Notes: generated by a model not told the origin, from the sequence alone. DNA of 51,038 nt from Bacteroidales bacterium (GCA_023231065.1 JALNWE010000017.1:1-51038); one strand, 5' to 3'; counted from the stretch's first letter, positions 18,622-27,576 are shown. Program-made: numbers and translations.

Positions 18622-19740
18622 TTATGCAACTTTTCGGTATCTCCAAACAGCCAAGGTGAGAATGCCCGCGGCATAAATCACCAAAGCCCAGAAATGGCGG
18701 CTGATATCATTAAACCCGGATCCTTTCAATAACACCATCCTCATGATCCGGATGAAATACATCAGCGGATTCAGTTTATCCAATGTTTGTGCCCATTGTG
18801 GCATGCTCTCAATGGAGGTAAACAATCCACTCATCAGAATAAAAACCACCATAAAAAAGAACGAAACAAGCATGGCTTGCTGCTGGGTATTCGTTACCGT
18901 TGAAATAAGTAAGCCGAACGACAAAATTACAAAAAGATAAACGGCCGCCGAAATAAAAATGAGCCAAAGGTTTCCCTCCATAGGGATGTTGAAGATCAAC
19001 TTCCCAAGTGATAAGCCGAAAGCCAATTCGAATATGGCAATAATCCAGAAGGGGGTGAGCTTCCCCGCAATAAACTGGATCTTATTGATGGGGGTTACAT
19101 TGATCTGTTCAATGGTGCCGATCTCTTTTTCACGCACGATATTCATCCCCGACAGCAGCAATCCGATGATGGTCACCAGAAGCACCAGGATACCAGGGAC
19201 CATATAGGTTTTGTAGTTGAGCTTGGGATTATACCAATAGCTATAGTCTGTAAGGATATTTTGTGGAAGGACCATAGCGGAAATAGTTTTGTTTTCAGCG
19301 ATAATCTGCCGGTTATAATCCATCAGGATCATGGTGGCATAAGCATTGCATAATCCTGCTGAAGCTCCGTTGATGGCATTTACTATGAACTGAACTTTGA
19401 CGCAGTTTTCTATGAGCAGTTTTTTTTCAAATCCCCTTGGAATGTTCAGGATCATATCTACTTTTCCATGTTGCATCTGATTTTCAGCTTCATGGTATGA
19501 AAACGAAAATTGTTTGATCTGATAGAATGGCGATCCCTCAAACTTGCTGATCAATCCCCGTGAAGTAGAGGAAAGATCGAGATCAACGACCGACAAACGG
19601 ATATGTTTCATCTCAAAGGTGGCAGCATTCACCAAAATGATAAGTTGCACAATGGGAAGTATGAAAATAATAGGGAGCATGGCCCTGTTCCTGAAAACCT
19701 GCAGGAACTCTTTCTGTATGATATATAGGATCGTACGCAT
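18622..19740 (-). CDS. ABC-2 type exporter permease (YbhR-like)
   Basis: A 372-residue ABC2_membrane_3 permease: one N-terminal helix (about residues 19-39), a large periplasmic domain (to ~175) and five C-terminal helices. It carries the typical REKEIGTIEQINVTP cytoplasmic loop near residue 205 that contacts the ATPase. It is the second permease of the exporter; the first permease stop overlaps its start by one base. By analogy with E. coli YbhS/YbhR the two permeases form a heterodimer that exports small, probably cationic or hydrophobic compounds through the HlyD and TolC partners encoded upstream. Confidence 0.92.
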   Translation of the reverse strand: MRTILYIIQKEFLQVFRNRAMLPIIFILPIVQLIILVNAATFEMKHIRLSVVDLDLSSTSRGLISKFEGSPFYQIKQFSFSYHEAENQMQHGKVDMILNIPRGFEKKLLIENCVKVQFIVNAINGASAGLCNAYATMILMDYNRQIIAENKTISAMVLPQNILTDYSYWYNPKLNYKTYMVPGILVLLVTIIGLLLSGMNIVREKEIGTIEQINVTPINKIQFIAGKLTPFWIIAIFELAFGLSLGKLIFNIPMEGNLWLIFISAAVYLFVILSFGLLISTVTNTQQQAMLVSFFFMVVFILMSGLFTSIESMPQWAQTLDKLNPLMYFIRIMRMVLLKGSGFNDISRHFWALVIYAAGILTLAVWRYRKVA

Positions 19741-20843
19741 CAGGCTAACCGGACATTGAATTTTTTAACGCTCATCACCAGGAAAACAGTAGTGAACCCA
19801 ATCACGACAAGGGTCTCCTTCCACACAAAAACCAAACTATTCCCCTGGAGCATGATACTTTTAATGATCGAAATGAAATATTTTGGCGGCATCATGTAAC
19901 AGAGAACCTGTAAAATCCATGGCATGTTTTCGATCGGGAAAATAAATCCGCTCAGGAGAATGGTTGGAAGCATAAGGGCAACCAGGGATATCATCATGGC
20001 AATCTGCTGGCTGCTCGTTATGCTCGAAATGAGGATCCCCAACGAAAGCGCCATGCAGATGTACAAAAGACTTTCAGCTAATAATAGAAAAACACTTCCG
20101 CGGACCGGGACCCCGAAAACCGTATTTCCAATGATGATAATGATGATGGCATCGATGAAGGCCAGGAAAACGTAAGGAAAAACCTTACCGATGATGATCT
20201 GGCCCGGTCTTAGCGGTGAGACCAGCAAGAGTTCCATGGTCCCCAACTCCTTTTCTTTGGTGATGGCCAGCGAAGTCATCAGGGCAGATATCAGGGTCAG
20301 CAACATAGCCATTAATCCAGGTACGAACATGAAAACCCCTTTGAGTTCGCCGTTATACATCATCCGGACTTCCGGTATGATCTGGTAAGGCAACTTTTCA
20401 GAATTAATTGAAATAAGATAATTATTGATGATCCCGGAGGCATAATTTACCAGCATATTCGCCGTGTTGGGATCCGAAGCATCCCCGATGATCTGGATGT
20501 GCGCCTTCCCTGTTTTTTCGAGCTTTTGAGCAAAATCCGGTTCATATACGAGGACCAGGTTGACTTCACCATACCGGAAGGCATCGCCTGCTTCTGAAAC
20601 ATGACTGAGATTTCGTTCCAGGATAAAATATCCGGAAGAGAGGATTTTATCGCTGATTTTACGGGTTACTACATCTTTCGATGGGTCATATATGGCAATT
20701 TTAGCATCCTTGATCTCATTGGTGATGACATATCCGAATAATAGTAATTGTATGGCAGGTAAACCAAAAAGGATCAGCAGGGTGCGGTAGTCCCTGATGA
20801 TATGGTAAAATTCCTTGGTGACAAATGCCCAAAAACGGTTCAT
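19740..20843 (-). CDS. ABC-2 type exporter permease (YbhS-like)
   Basis: A 367-residue ABC2_membrane_3 permease with the same layout as its downstream partner: an N-terminal helix at about residues 25-43, an extracytoplasmic domain, and a five-helix core with the TKEKELGTMELLLVSPL coupling loop near residue 197. The start MNRFWAFVTKEFYHI is typical of the family. A 109-bp gap with no recognisable gene separates it from the ATPase gene upstream, the longest gap in this operon. It is probably still cotranscribed because orientation and gene order match the YbhGFSR arrangement. Confidence 0.92.
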   Translation of the reverse strand: MNRFWAFVTKEFYHIIRDYRTLLILFGLPAIQLLLFGYVITNEIKDAKIAIYDPSKDVVTRKISDKILSSGYFILERNLSHVSEAGDAFRYGEVNLVLVYEPDFAQKLEKTGKAHIQIIGDASDPNTANMLVNYASGIINNYLISINSEKLPYQIIPEVRMMYNGELKGVFMFVPGLMAMLLTLISALMTSLAITKEKELGTMELLLVSPLRPGQIIIGKVFPYVFLAFIDAIIIIIIGNTVFGVPVRGSVFLLLAESLLYICMALSLGILISSITSSQQIAMMISLVALMLPTILLSGFIFPIENMPWILQVLCYMMPPKYFISIIKSIMLQGNSLVFVWKETLVVIGFTTVFLVMSVKKFNVRLA

Positions 20844-20952
20844 ACGGTCTCCTTGTTAGCATTCTGGAAATACCCGGCCATTGCCCACGCCATTTTGGCT
20901 ATAAACAACAAATTGTGTTTTCGTACGAGGGTTCTATTATTTTGTATCAGGT

Positions 20953-21687
20953 TCATTTTGACCGGACTAGTTGGATAAATACATCGTTCATCGTGGCGGA
21001 ATGGAATTGCTGTTTCAGATTTTCCGGTGTGTCTAATGCGGCAATCCGGCCATCCACCATGATGGATACCCGGTCGCAGTATTCCGCTTCATCCATATAA
21101 TGGGTGGTAACAAAGACCGTAATCCCGCTCCTGGCCGACTCATAGATCATGTTCCAGAATTGCCGCCGGGTTATCGGGTCAACGCCTCCGGTAGGTTCGT
21201 CAAGAAAAACTACTTTCGGATTATGAAGAAGGGCCACTGAAAAAGCCAGTTTCTGCTTCCACCCGAGTGGGATGTCGCGGATCAGCTTGTCGCGTGCATC
21301 TTCCAGATCCAACCGTTTCATCAATGACCAGGCCCGTTCGTTGATCGCCTTTTTTTTTAACCCGTAAATACCGCCATAAAACCTGATATTTTCGAAAACA
21401 GTTAAATCATCATATAATGAAAATTTTTGGCTCATGTAACCGATGTTCCGTTTCACTTTTTCGCGTTGTGTATAAATATCATAACCCGCAACTGACATTT
21501 TCCCGGAGGTAGGATACCAAAGTCCACAAAGGATTTTGATGGCAGTGGTTTTTCCCGCCCCATTGGCGCCAAGGAAACCGAAGATCTCGCCTTTTCTTAC
21601 CTCAAAGGTCAGATGGTCATTGGCCACAAAATCCCCGAACTTCTTGACCAGATCCTTTACGACGATAATATTCTCAGGTTCCCTCAT
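20953..21687 (-). CDS. ABC exporter ATP-binding protein (C-terminal half of YbhF-like)
   Basis: An ATPase of 244 residues from the chosen start. Walker A is GANGAGKTT and Walker B VVFLDEPTGGVD. The signature motif is the variant PLGWKQK instead of LSGGQ, as seen in the second half of the fused YbhF/YhiH ATPases. A longer frame starts at 21720, but the ATG at 21687 overlaps the upstream ATPase stop as ATGA and follows a GGAAGAAGG purine-rich site, so it is preferred. It pairs with the upstream ATPase to drive the two permeases. Confidence 0.9.
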   Translation of the reverse strand: MREPENIIVVKDLVKKFGDFVANDHLTFEVRKGEIFGFLGANGAGKTTAIKILCGLWYPTSGKMSVAGYDIYTQREKVKRNIGYMSQKFSLYDDLTVFENIRFYGGIYGLKKKAINERAWSLMKRLDLEDARDKLIRDIPLGWKQKLAFSVALLHNPKVVFLDEPTGGVDPITRRQFWNMIYESARSGITVFVTTHYMDEAEYCDRVSIMVDGRIAALDTPENLKQQFHSATMNDVFIQLVRSK

Positions 21688-22607
21688 CCTTCTTCCTTTC
21701 CCATCAAATCCATGAAACAATCCTCAATAGTGGCTTTTATTTCCCTGATCCCTGCCGGTTCAATGCCTTTTTCTTTCAGGTAATCCAACAAAGCAGCTTC
21801 CCTGAATTCATCCTTGTTGAATGAAAGATGGACTGTTTGGCCAAAAGCATCGGCACGATGTATCCCCGGGTAGTCGCGCAGCGCTTTAAGAAGCCCGTAA
21901 ATATCATCTGCCTTTACCGAAAAAAGAGAATAGGGATAACTGGCGATAACATTGGCAGGGGTGGTTATTTTCATAATCCTGCCGTTTTGAATCAAGGCAA
22001 CCCGGTCGCACAATACTGCCTCATCCATGTAAGGTGTGGAAACCAGAATGGTGATATCTCCGGCTTGCAACCTTTTCAGCATTTCCCAGAATTCACGTCG
22101 TGAAACGGCATCCACTCCCGTGGTGGGTTCATCCAGGAACAGGATCCCGGGCTTGTGGATGAGGGCACACGAAAGCGCCAGCTTTTGTTTCATCCCGCCT
22201 GATAATTGTCCGGCCTTCCGGTTCTTAAAAGGTTCGATCTGGGAATATATATCCTTTATCAGGTCATAGTTTTCCCGGATCGTTGTCCCGAAAATGGTGG
22301 CAAAAAAAGTGAGATTTTCCTCAACGCTGAGATCCTGGTAAAGCGAAAATCTTCCCGGCATATATCCAATGTTGTTTCTGATCTGACGATAATCTTTGAC
22401 TACATCCAAACCGTCAACCTGCGCAGAACCATGGGTGGGGACCAGCAAGGTGGTCAGGACGCGGAATAACGTGGTTTTCCCGGCCCCATCGGGACCGATG
22501 AAACCCAACAGTTCACCATGGGGCACATCAAATGATAAATCATTGAGCGCTAAGGTATCTCCGTAACGGAGGGTGAGATTTTTTACAGAAACTGCCGGGG
22601 AATCCAT
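21684..22607 (-). CDS. ABC exporter ATP-binding protein (N-terminal half of YbhF-like)
   Basis: A 307-residue ATPase. Walker A is GPDGAGKTT (residues 38-46). A canonical LSGGMKQK signature and Walker B ILFLDEPTTGVD follow. The C-terminal ~70 residues form a small regulatory extension. It is equivalent to the N-terminal half of the fused E. coli YbhF; here the two halves are separate, overlapping genes. With the partner ATPase it would form an asymmetric heterodimer with one canonical and one variant signature. It follows the hlyD-type gene after 86 bp. Confidence 0.92.
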   Translation of the reverse strand: MDSPAVSVKNLTLRYGDTLALNDLSFDVPHGELLGFIGPDGAGKTTLFRVLTTLLVPTHGSAQVDGLDVVKDYRQIRNNIGYMPGRFSLYQDLSVEENLTFFATIFGTTIRENYDLIKDIYSQIEPFKNRKAGQLSGGMKQKLALSCALIHKPGILFLDEPTTGVDAVSRREFWEMLKRLQAGDITILVSTPYMDEAVLCDRVALIQNGRIMKITTPANVIASYPYSLFSVKADDIYGLLKALRDYPGIHRADAFGQTVHLSFNKDEFREAALLDYLKEKGIEPAGIREIKATIEDCFMDLMGKEEG

Positions 22608-22693
22608 TTTAAAATTAGGGTTGATGGGTTGATCTGATCAAATCAGTATTTCCGCCCATTAAGGGGATATCTTTTTTTTCTGGATGATGCATA

Positions 22694-23584
22694 TTAATAA
22701 TTGATGAGTTTTATTTCTCCGGGCATCCCAATCTTTATGCTGCCATCATTCACTACCCTGACCTTTACCGCATAAACAAGGTTCACCCTTTCTTCTTTTG
22801 TCTGTATTGTTTTTGGCGTAAATTCAGCCGACGGGGAGATCCAGGAAACAACGCCACTGACATGGGTATTTGCATTTTCATCCTTATCGTAAGCAACATC
22901 AATGACTGATCCCAGTTTGATATAAGGAAGCTGTGATCCGCCTACATAAGCCCGCAAGGTTATAACCGACAGATCGGCGATCTTGTACAATGGCTTCCCA
23001 TAAGTGGCAACCTCATCTTTCTCTGCGTACTTGGTCAGGACCGTGCCCCTGATCGGGTTGACGATCTTTGACCGGTTGATGGATTGATCGATCTGGGCTA
23101 TCTGCTGGGTGATGGAAGCTACCTGACTGGAAATGCCCCCGAATTGTATCTTCAGCGATGCAACCTGTTTTTCAATAAGGTTCAAACTGGCATTGATGTC
23201 GTCCATCTGTTTCTGGGTAGCGGCGCCATCCTGAAGCAAACGTTCAACTCTCCGCTTATCGACCAGGACATTCTCCCGGTTTTGCTCCTGAACCGCAATC
23301 TGGGCAACCACATCGTCCTTACGGGAAGCAGTTGCTGCTCGGGTCTCAAATGACTGTTTTCTTTTCAGTTCGAGGTCAACCGTATCAATGTACCCGACAA
23401 TTATCCCGGAATCAAGGATCTCCCCTTCTTCAACATCAAACTTCATGATCTGCCCGGTAGCAAGGGAAGAGACTATTACTTCGGTGGCTTCGAAGGTCCC
23501 GTAGGCGTCCGGTTTGTTTTTATCGCAGTTGCAGGAAGAAAAAAACACCATCCCTGCAAAAATGCCCATAAGATATCGTTTCAT
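22694..23584 (-). CDS. HlyD/YbhG-like periplasmic adaptor lipoprotein
   Basis: A 296-residue membrane-fusion protein linking the inner-membrane ABC exporter to TolC. The lipobox FSSC gives lipidated Cys18. A lipoyl-like half motif (ATGQIMKFDVEEGEILDSG) is followed by a long coiled-coil hairpin (about residues 72-160, rich in Gln, Ala, Arg and Glu) and the second lipoyl half (VNPIRGTVLTKYAEKDEV). The C-terminal beta-barrel then ends with VRVVNDGSIKIGMPGEIKL. It begins 24 bp after the tolC-type gene stop. Confidence 0.93.
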   Translation of the reverse strand: MKRYLMGIFAGMVFFSSCNCDKNKPDAYGTFEATEVIVSSLATGQIMKFDVEEGEILDSGIIVGYIDTVDLELKRKQSFETRAATASRKDDVVAQIAVQEQNRENVLVDKRRVERLLQDGAATQKQMDDINASLNLIEKQVASLKIQFGGISSQVASITQQIAQIDQSINRSKIVNPIRGTVLTKYAEKDEVATYGKPLYKIADLSVITLRAYVGGSQLPYIKLGSVIDVAYDKDENANTHVSGVVSWISPSAEFTPKTIQTKEERVNLVYAVKVRVVNDGSIKIGMPGEIKLINY

Positions 23585-23608
23585 TGGTTGAGATATTTCA
23601 GTATAACA

Positions 23609-24913
23609 CTACAATTTGCCTATGTTGTACAAATAACTGATCTTTGCCTTGATAAGCTGTATCCGGTGAATTTCAAGTCCCATCCTGGCCTGGGTCTCGT
23701 CGTTGACGCGAAGGATGAAATCGCTGGAGGTGATCACTCCGCTGGACAGTTGGGCAGAAGCAGTTTTGGTAATACCCGCCCTAAGATCAATAAGTTCTTG
23801 ATCTTTAACCAGTAATTCGGTCAGTTTGGCGATATCGGCTATGTTTCTCCGGGTGGTCACCCTGAGGTTTTTATCAAATGTTTCTTGCTGGTTCTTAAGG
23901 ATATCACTTTGGATTTCATAAATCTTTTTTTCATTCCTGTTGGCGTTCCAGTTCCAGGGATTCCAGGTTATTTTTGCACCGATCATAGCCATTGGCGCGA
24001 TATCGCTCGACAGGAAATTATAACCCGGCCTTCCAAAGCCAAACTGTCCAAAAGCCCAAACCTTCGGGTTCCATTTTGTTGTCACCATATTTTTCATAAG
24101 ATCGACCCGGTTCCGTTGGATGTCAAATATTTCATATTCAATACGTTTGTTTTCATAACCCGGATCCGGCGTCACGATGACCGGCGCCTTAAACTTCGAA
24201 TTCTCTTCCAGGGGCATCGAAATGAGCTCTGAGAGCATGCGCGTGGCTGCCAGACGGTCCATCGACAATTCATAGATGTTCTGATCGAATTTAATAATCT
24301 CTGCCCTGATAAGGTCGGCATTCATTTTAAGCATGGTCCCGTTCCTGACGGCCGATTCCACCTCATTCAGCTTGGACTCGAGTTGTTTCCGGGTTTCCTG
24401 TAAAAGCCTGGCGTTTTCCTGGGTGAGCAATATGCTGAAGTAGAACTGATTAACCTGGTCTTTTAAAAGATACAGACTGGCATCGACATTTCTTTTATCG
24501 ACATTCAGGTTGTACTTTTCAAGCTTTTTCTGATAGTTTGTCACATTCCCATCATAAATGGATTCATTGAGATCCAGGGTGAGTTTGTACTGATCCTTGG
24601 GGATGGTGGGGCCCTGGATCTGGGGAAGATTGGCGGGGAGGTCGATCACCACTTCCGTTACTTCATTTTGCCAGGAAGCGCTGCCGTTAACGTTCACTTG
24701 TGGAAGATAGTTTTTGTTCAGGTTTTTAATCCTGAGATCACTGGTCCTATCCATCAAATCTGCCTGCCTGACCAGGGGATAGGTTTTCTGTATCTGCTGA
24801 TAGCAAAAATCCAAGGTGATGGTATCCTGGGCAGTAACCCCTATGCCTGGGCCTAAAAGAATGAGGACCAACGCCAGGAAATTAACATTAAACCAAACTT
24901 TTATCCTTTTCAT
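23609..24913 (-). CDS. TolC-family outer-membrane efflux protein
   Basis: A 434-residue outer-membrane channel with a signal peptide (MKRIKVWFNVNFLALVLILL, cleavage after GVTA) and two OEP repeats of alternating coiled-coil helices and short strands. A dedicated TolC inside the exporter operon makes the tripartite pump self-sufficient, unlike E. coli YbhGFSR, which relies on a separately encoded TolC. Its start overlaps the tetR stop by 26 bp in a different frame, which suggests coupled expression. Confidence 0.92.
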   Translation of the reverse strand: MKRIKVWFNVNFLALVLILLGPGIGVTAQDTITLDFCYQQIQKTYPLVRQADLMDRTSDLRIKNLNKNYLPQVNVNGSASWQNEVTEVVIDLPANLPQIQGPTIPKDQYKLTLDLNESIYDGNVTNYQKKLEKYNLNVDKRNVDASLYLLKDQVNQFYFSILLTQENARLLQETRKQLESKLNEVESAVRNGTMLKMNADLIRAEIIKFDQNIYELSMDRLAATRMLSELISMPLEENSKFKAPVIVTPDPGYENKRIEYEIFDIQRNRVDLMKNMVTTKWNPKVWAFGQFGFGRPGYNFLSSDIAPMAMIGAKITWNPWNWNANRNEKKIYEIQSDILKNQQETFDKNLRVTTRRNIADIAKLTELLVKDQELIDLRAGITKTASAQLSSGVITSSDFILRVNDETQARMGLEIHRIQLIKAKISYLYNIGKL

Positions 24914-25517
24914 ATCCTTTCATTGCATTGTTAAAAAAAACTGGAATAATTGTTTTCCTTTCCTCAAGAAACATCGCCATTTTTTCGTCAGAAAGTGAAA
25001 AAATCGATTGCAGAAGGGGCCTTGCAACAACCGGAAAAATAACCAATGCCAGGAGGTTCACATACAGGTGCAGCGGGTCCATATCAATACCCATTTCATC
25101 CCTAAGCTGTTTTTTAATTTTTTCAAGAAACAGACAGGGATTGATATTCTGCTTCATGATGATGTCCCTCAATCTTTCAGGCCGATCCTGAAGGGCATTG
25201 ATAAGAAATTGCATAACATAGGAGTGTTCCGAAATGAAATTGGGGTATAAGTTTCCAAAACCCTCAACCTTTGACATCAGCGGCATATCCGACATTAAAA
25301 TATCCCCGATTTTTGCAGCTAATTGCGAAAAAGTATCATTGAATACTCTTTCAAAAAGCAACTCTTTGTTCCTGAAATAATAATAGAGGAGGGCCTTATT
25401 GATATTGGCCAGGGTGGCAATTTCCTGCATCCTTGCGCCATTGAAACCCTTCCGGTGAAACACGGTACGGGCGGCCTCCAGAATGCGATCTTCAGTATTT
25501 TGAGCATTATTTTCCAT
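24888..25517 (-). CDS. TetR/AcrR-family repressor of the exporter operon
   Basis: A 209-residue TetR-type regulator. The N-terminal helix-turn-helix (about residues 8-55) has TEDRILEAARTVFHRKGFNG and the recognition helix NINKALLYYYFRNKELLF. The C-terminal domain is a ligand-binding dimerisation helical bundle. It is the first gene of the operon and its palindromic operator lies over its own -7 element and leader, so autorepression relieved by an exported compound is the likely mechanism. It occupies the place of YbiH (CecR) in the E. coli ybiH-ybhGFSR operon. The inducer is unknown. Confidence 0.93.
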   Translation of the reverse strand: MENNAQNTEDRILEAARTVFHRKGFNGARMQEIATLANINKALLYYYFRNKELLFERVFNDTFSQLAAKIGDILMSDMPLMSKVEGFGNLYPNFISEHSYVMQFLINALQDRPERLRDIIMKQNINPCLFLEKIKKQLRDEMGIDMDPLHLYVNLLALVIFPVVARPLLQSIFSLSDEKMAMFLEERKTIIPVFFNNAMKGYEKDKSLV

Positions 25518-25521
25518 GATG

Positions 25522-25552
25522 TTTAACCAAATGGTTTAACCAAACGGTCAAA
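25522..25552. promoter_or_regulatory. Candidate TetR operator
   Basis: Two overlapping palindromes. One, at 25522-25539, has AACCA and TGGTT arms around an AA centre; the other, at 25535-25552, has the pattern TTTnACC-4-GGTnAAA. The sequence GTTTAACCAAAYG is also directly repeated with a 13-bp period (25521-25533 and 25534-25546). The second palindrome overlaps the -7 element of the tetR promoter. The site begins 4 bp upstream of the tetR start. Confidence 0.6.
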
Positions 25553-25581
25553 TGTACTACAAATTTTTTTAGGTTATACAA
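25549..25581 (-). promoter_or_regulatory. Promoter of the TetR-exporter operon
   Basis: Minus-strand TTG (25579-25581) and TACATTTG (25549-25556, exact TAnnTTTG) are separated by 22 bp. The -7 lies 31 bp upstream of the tetR start codon and is overlapped by the candidate TetR operator. Confidence 0.6.
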
Positions 25582-25593
25582 AAAAGAAAAAAA

Positions 25594-27390
25594 TCATTTG
25601 GGGATTTTAATTTTCTGGCCTGGTTTTAGCCGGTTTGAATTTTTAAGGTCGTTCAGATTCTTGATCTGTGATACGGTAACATCAAATTTATCGGCAACGT
25701 CCCAGAGATTGTCGCCTGACTGGATGGTATAATAGGTAAATTTCTGGGTACCGGATACAGTTTTGACCGGTTTTGAGGTGGATGCGGATTTCTGGGCAGC
25801 CGATATAGGGGTTGAGGAAGCGCTAACTTTCAGCTTCTGCCCGATCATAATGTTCTCCCCTGAAAGTTTATTCCAGGTTTTCAGCTGTTCGGTAGTACAC
25901 TGATATTTTTTGGCAATTCCGCCCAGGCTTTCCCCGCTCTTCACGATATGAAAAGTAAGCGCATCGGTCCCCTGTGTTGAACCGGTGGAGGCAGGAGCTT
26001 GTACCCCTGAAAGTTTAGAAGCAGTTGTCGTTTTTATAGTAGTATCCTTATTGAATGTATTTTTGACAGTAGCAGAAGAAATTTCCGTTTGTTTTGGCAT
26101 TTCTTTGGGGGGTTTCGTATAGACCAGGATCTTTTGTTTCGGCTTTACATAATTTTTCCGCAATCCGTTGAGCGATTTCAGTTCGGAAACCGTCATGTGA
26201 AATTTTTTAGCGATGCTTGCCAAACTCTCACCACTCCTTACAGTATAGAGATCGGCCTCCCGGAAATTGCTGAAAGCCATGTTAAGCAACGAGTCCTGGG
26301 ATGCGCTGTTCTTTGTCCGGTATGCATACAGCGAAGCTTCATTGTTGATAAAATCACCAACATATTTTTTCCGGAGCCTGACTTTATATGTGTTCTCCGG
26401 TGTTGCCGGAATAAATCCGTGCTTGAAGGAAGGATTTAAAAATGCCACCTCATCCATCGGAATATTCAGCATTTCGGAAATTTGTTCAAAGGACAAAGGG
26501 TTTCTGACGGTGACGGTATCCACCTCATAATATAAGACACCAGGATCGACGGGATAGATTTTATGTTCATTAGCATACGTTAAAACATAACTTGCAGCAA
26601 TGAAAGCAGGAACATACGAACGAGTTTCCTTGGGTAGATAATTGTGCAACGCCCAGAAATTTTTCAATCCCCCCGACCGACGGATGGCTTTGTTCACATT
26701 TCCCGCGCCGGAGTTATAAGCGGCAAGGGCCAAAGCCCAATTACCATAAATATCGTAAAGATCACCAAGATGTTCACAAGCCGCGATGGTAGCCTTGTAC
26801 GGATCGAACCGGTCGTCCACATAGGAAGTTACTTTCAGTCCGTATACTTTCCCTGTACCGTACATAAATTGCCAGAGGCCCTTGGCGCCGGCCCTGGAAT
26901 TGGCAACGGGATTGAGCGCTGACTCGATGACCGCCAAATATTTTAGCTCCAGGGGCATATTACATTTGTCTAATTGCTCCTCAAACAGCGGAAAATAAAT
27001 CTGTGCCAGCCCTAATATCCGGGCAGTAAGTTTTCGCTTTTTAAACGCATAGACCTCAATGAACCTTCTGACTTCGCTGTTATAAACAAATTCAAACGGC
27101 GATTGATCATTCATCTGAGCAATCCGCTCCCGGTAAATCGAATCCGGAAAAACGGGAATATCATTGTCGGTATAGGTATTCCAGTTCTGATATTGATTGG
27201 CATTGGGAAATTCACCATCTTCAAATATTTTCAAGTTAGCCAGGCTGTCAAGCATGAGCACGACCGGGTCATCTTCAACAAAAGGTTTCTTTTTGAATAA
27301 AGAATCAGGTCTGATGGTATCTTGAGCAACAATAAAAAAAGGAGAAAGAAGAAAAGCTAGTGAACAGATCCAGATTTTTTTCGAAAACAT
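25594..27390 (-). CDS. MltD-like lytic transglycosylase with three LysM domains
   Basis: A 598-residue secreted enzyme: signal peptide at residues 1-22, SLT-type lysozyme-like domain about 105-290 with catalytic Glu156 in AVIESALNP, GLWQFMYGTGKVYGL and the AAYNSGAGNV motif. Three LysM peptidoglycan-binding repeats follow, at about 382-425, 479-521 and 551-598, linked by Ser/Thr/Lys-rich linkers. It cleaves glycan strands to anhydromuropeptides and is held on the wall by the LysM repeats. It stands alone with its own -7 element and ends shortly before the tetR promoter. A second, unrelated transglycosylase (MltF-like) lies at the other end of the exporter operon. Confidence 0.94.
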   Translation of the reverse strand: MFSKKIWICSLAFLLSPFFIVAQDTIRPDSLFKKKPFVEDDPVVLMLDSLANLKIFEDGEFPNANQYQNWNTYTDNDIPVFPDSIYRERIAQMNDQSPFEFVYNSEVRRFIEVYAFKKRKLTARILGLAQIYFPLFEEQLDKCNMPLELKYLAVIESALNPVANSRAGAKGLWQFMYGTGKVYGLKVTSYVDDRFDPYKATIAACEHLGDLYDIYGNWALALAAYNSGAGNVNKAIRRSGGLKNFWALHNYLPKETRSYVPAFIAASYVLTYANEHKIYPVDPGVLYYEVDTVTVRNPLSFEQISEMLNIPMDEVAFLNPSFKHGFIPATPENTYKVRLRKKYVGDFINNEASLYAYRTKNSASQDSLLNMAFSNFREADLYTVRSGESLASIAKKFHMTVSELKSLNGLRKNYVKPKQKILVYTKPPKEMPKQTEISSATVKNTFNKDTTIKTTTASKLSGVQAPASTGSTQGTDALTFHIVKSGESLGGIAKKYQCTTEQLKTWNKLSGENIMIGQKLKVSASSTPISAAQKSASTSKPVKTVSGTQKFTYYTIQSGDNLWDVADKFDVTVSQIKNLNDLKNSNRLKPGQKIKIPK

Positions 27391-27430
27391 GCAATAAACT
27401 TTATGCTGATTAGAATATATTGAATAACTG

Positions 27431-27438
27431 CAAATTTA
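27431..27438 (-). promoter_or_regulatory. Putative -7 element of the LysM transglycosylase
   Basis: Minus-strand TAAATTTG is an exact TAnnTTTG match, 40 bp upstream of the start codon. No good -33 TTG is seen at the expected distance. Confidence 0.35.
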
Positions 27439-27525
27439 ACGTTTTATTATCTGCATATTATATCAAAACCTGCATTTGTTCCCTGTTATAGGTTATTTAT
27501 AAAGCGGTAATTTGCATCCATACAA

Positions 27526-27559
27526 CTGAAAAAATCACTGAAAGTGCTACTTTTGTAGC
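27526..27559 (+). promoter_or_regulatory. Palindromic promoter of the peptidylarginine deiminase gene
   Basis: TACTTTTG (27548-27555) is an exact -7 element, with a TTG-like CTG 19 bp upstream (27526-27528). The -7 is embedded in the palindrome GCTAC-TTTT-GTAGC (27546-27559) and is preceded by a small hairpin CACT-GAA-AGTG (27536-27546). The start codon follows 21 bp after the -7. Confidence 0.5.
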
Positions 27560-27576
27560 AGTAAATAAATTAAAAT

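Noticed and set aside
21687..21720. Longer N-terminus of the second ATPase starting at 21720
   Set aside because: The ATG at 21687 has the ATGA overlap and a purine-rich site and fits family N-termini; the extra 11 residues overlap the upstream gene.
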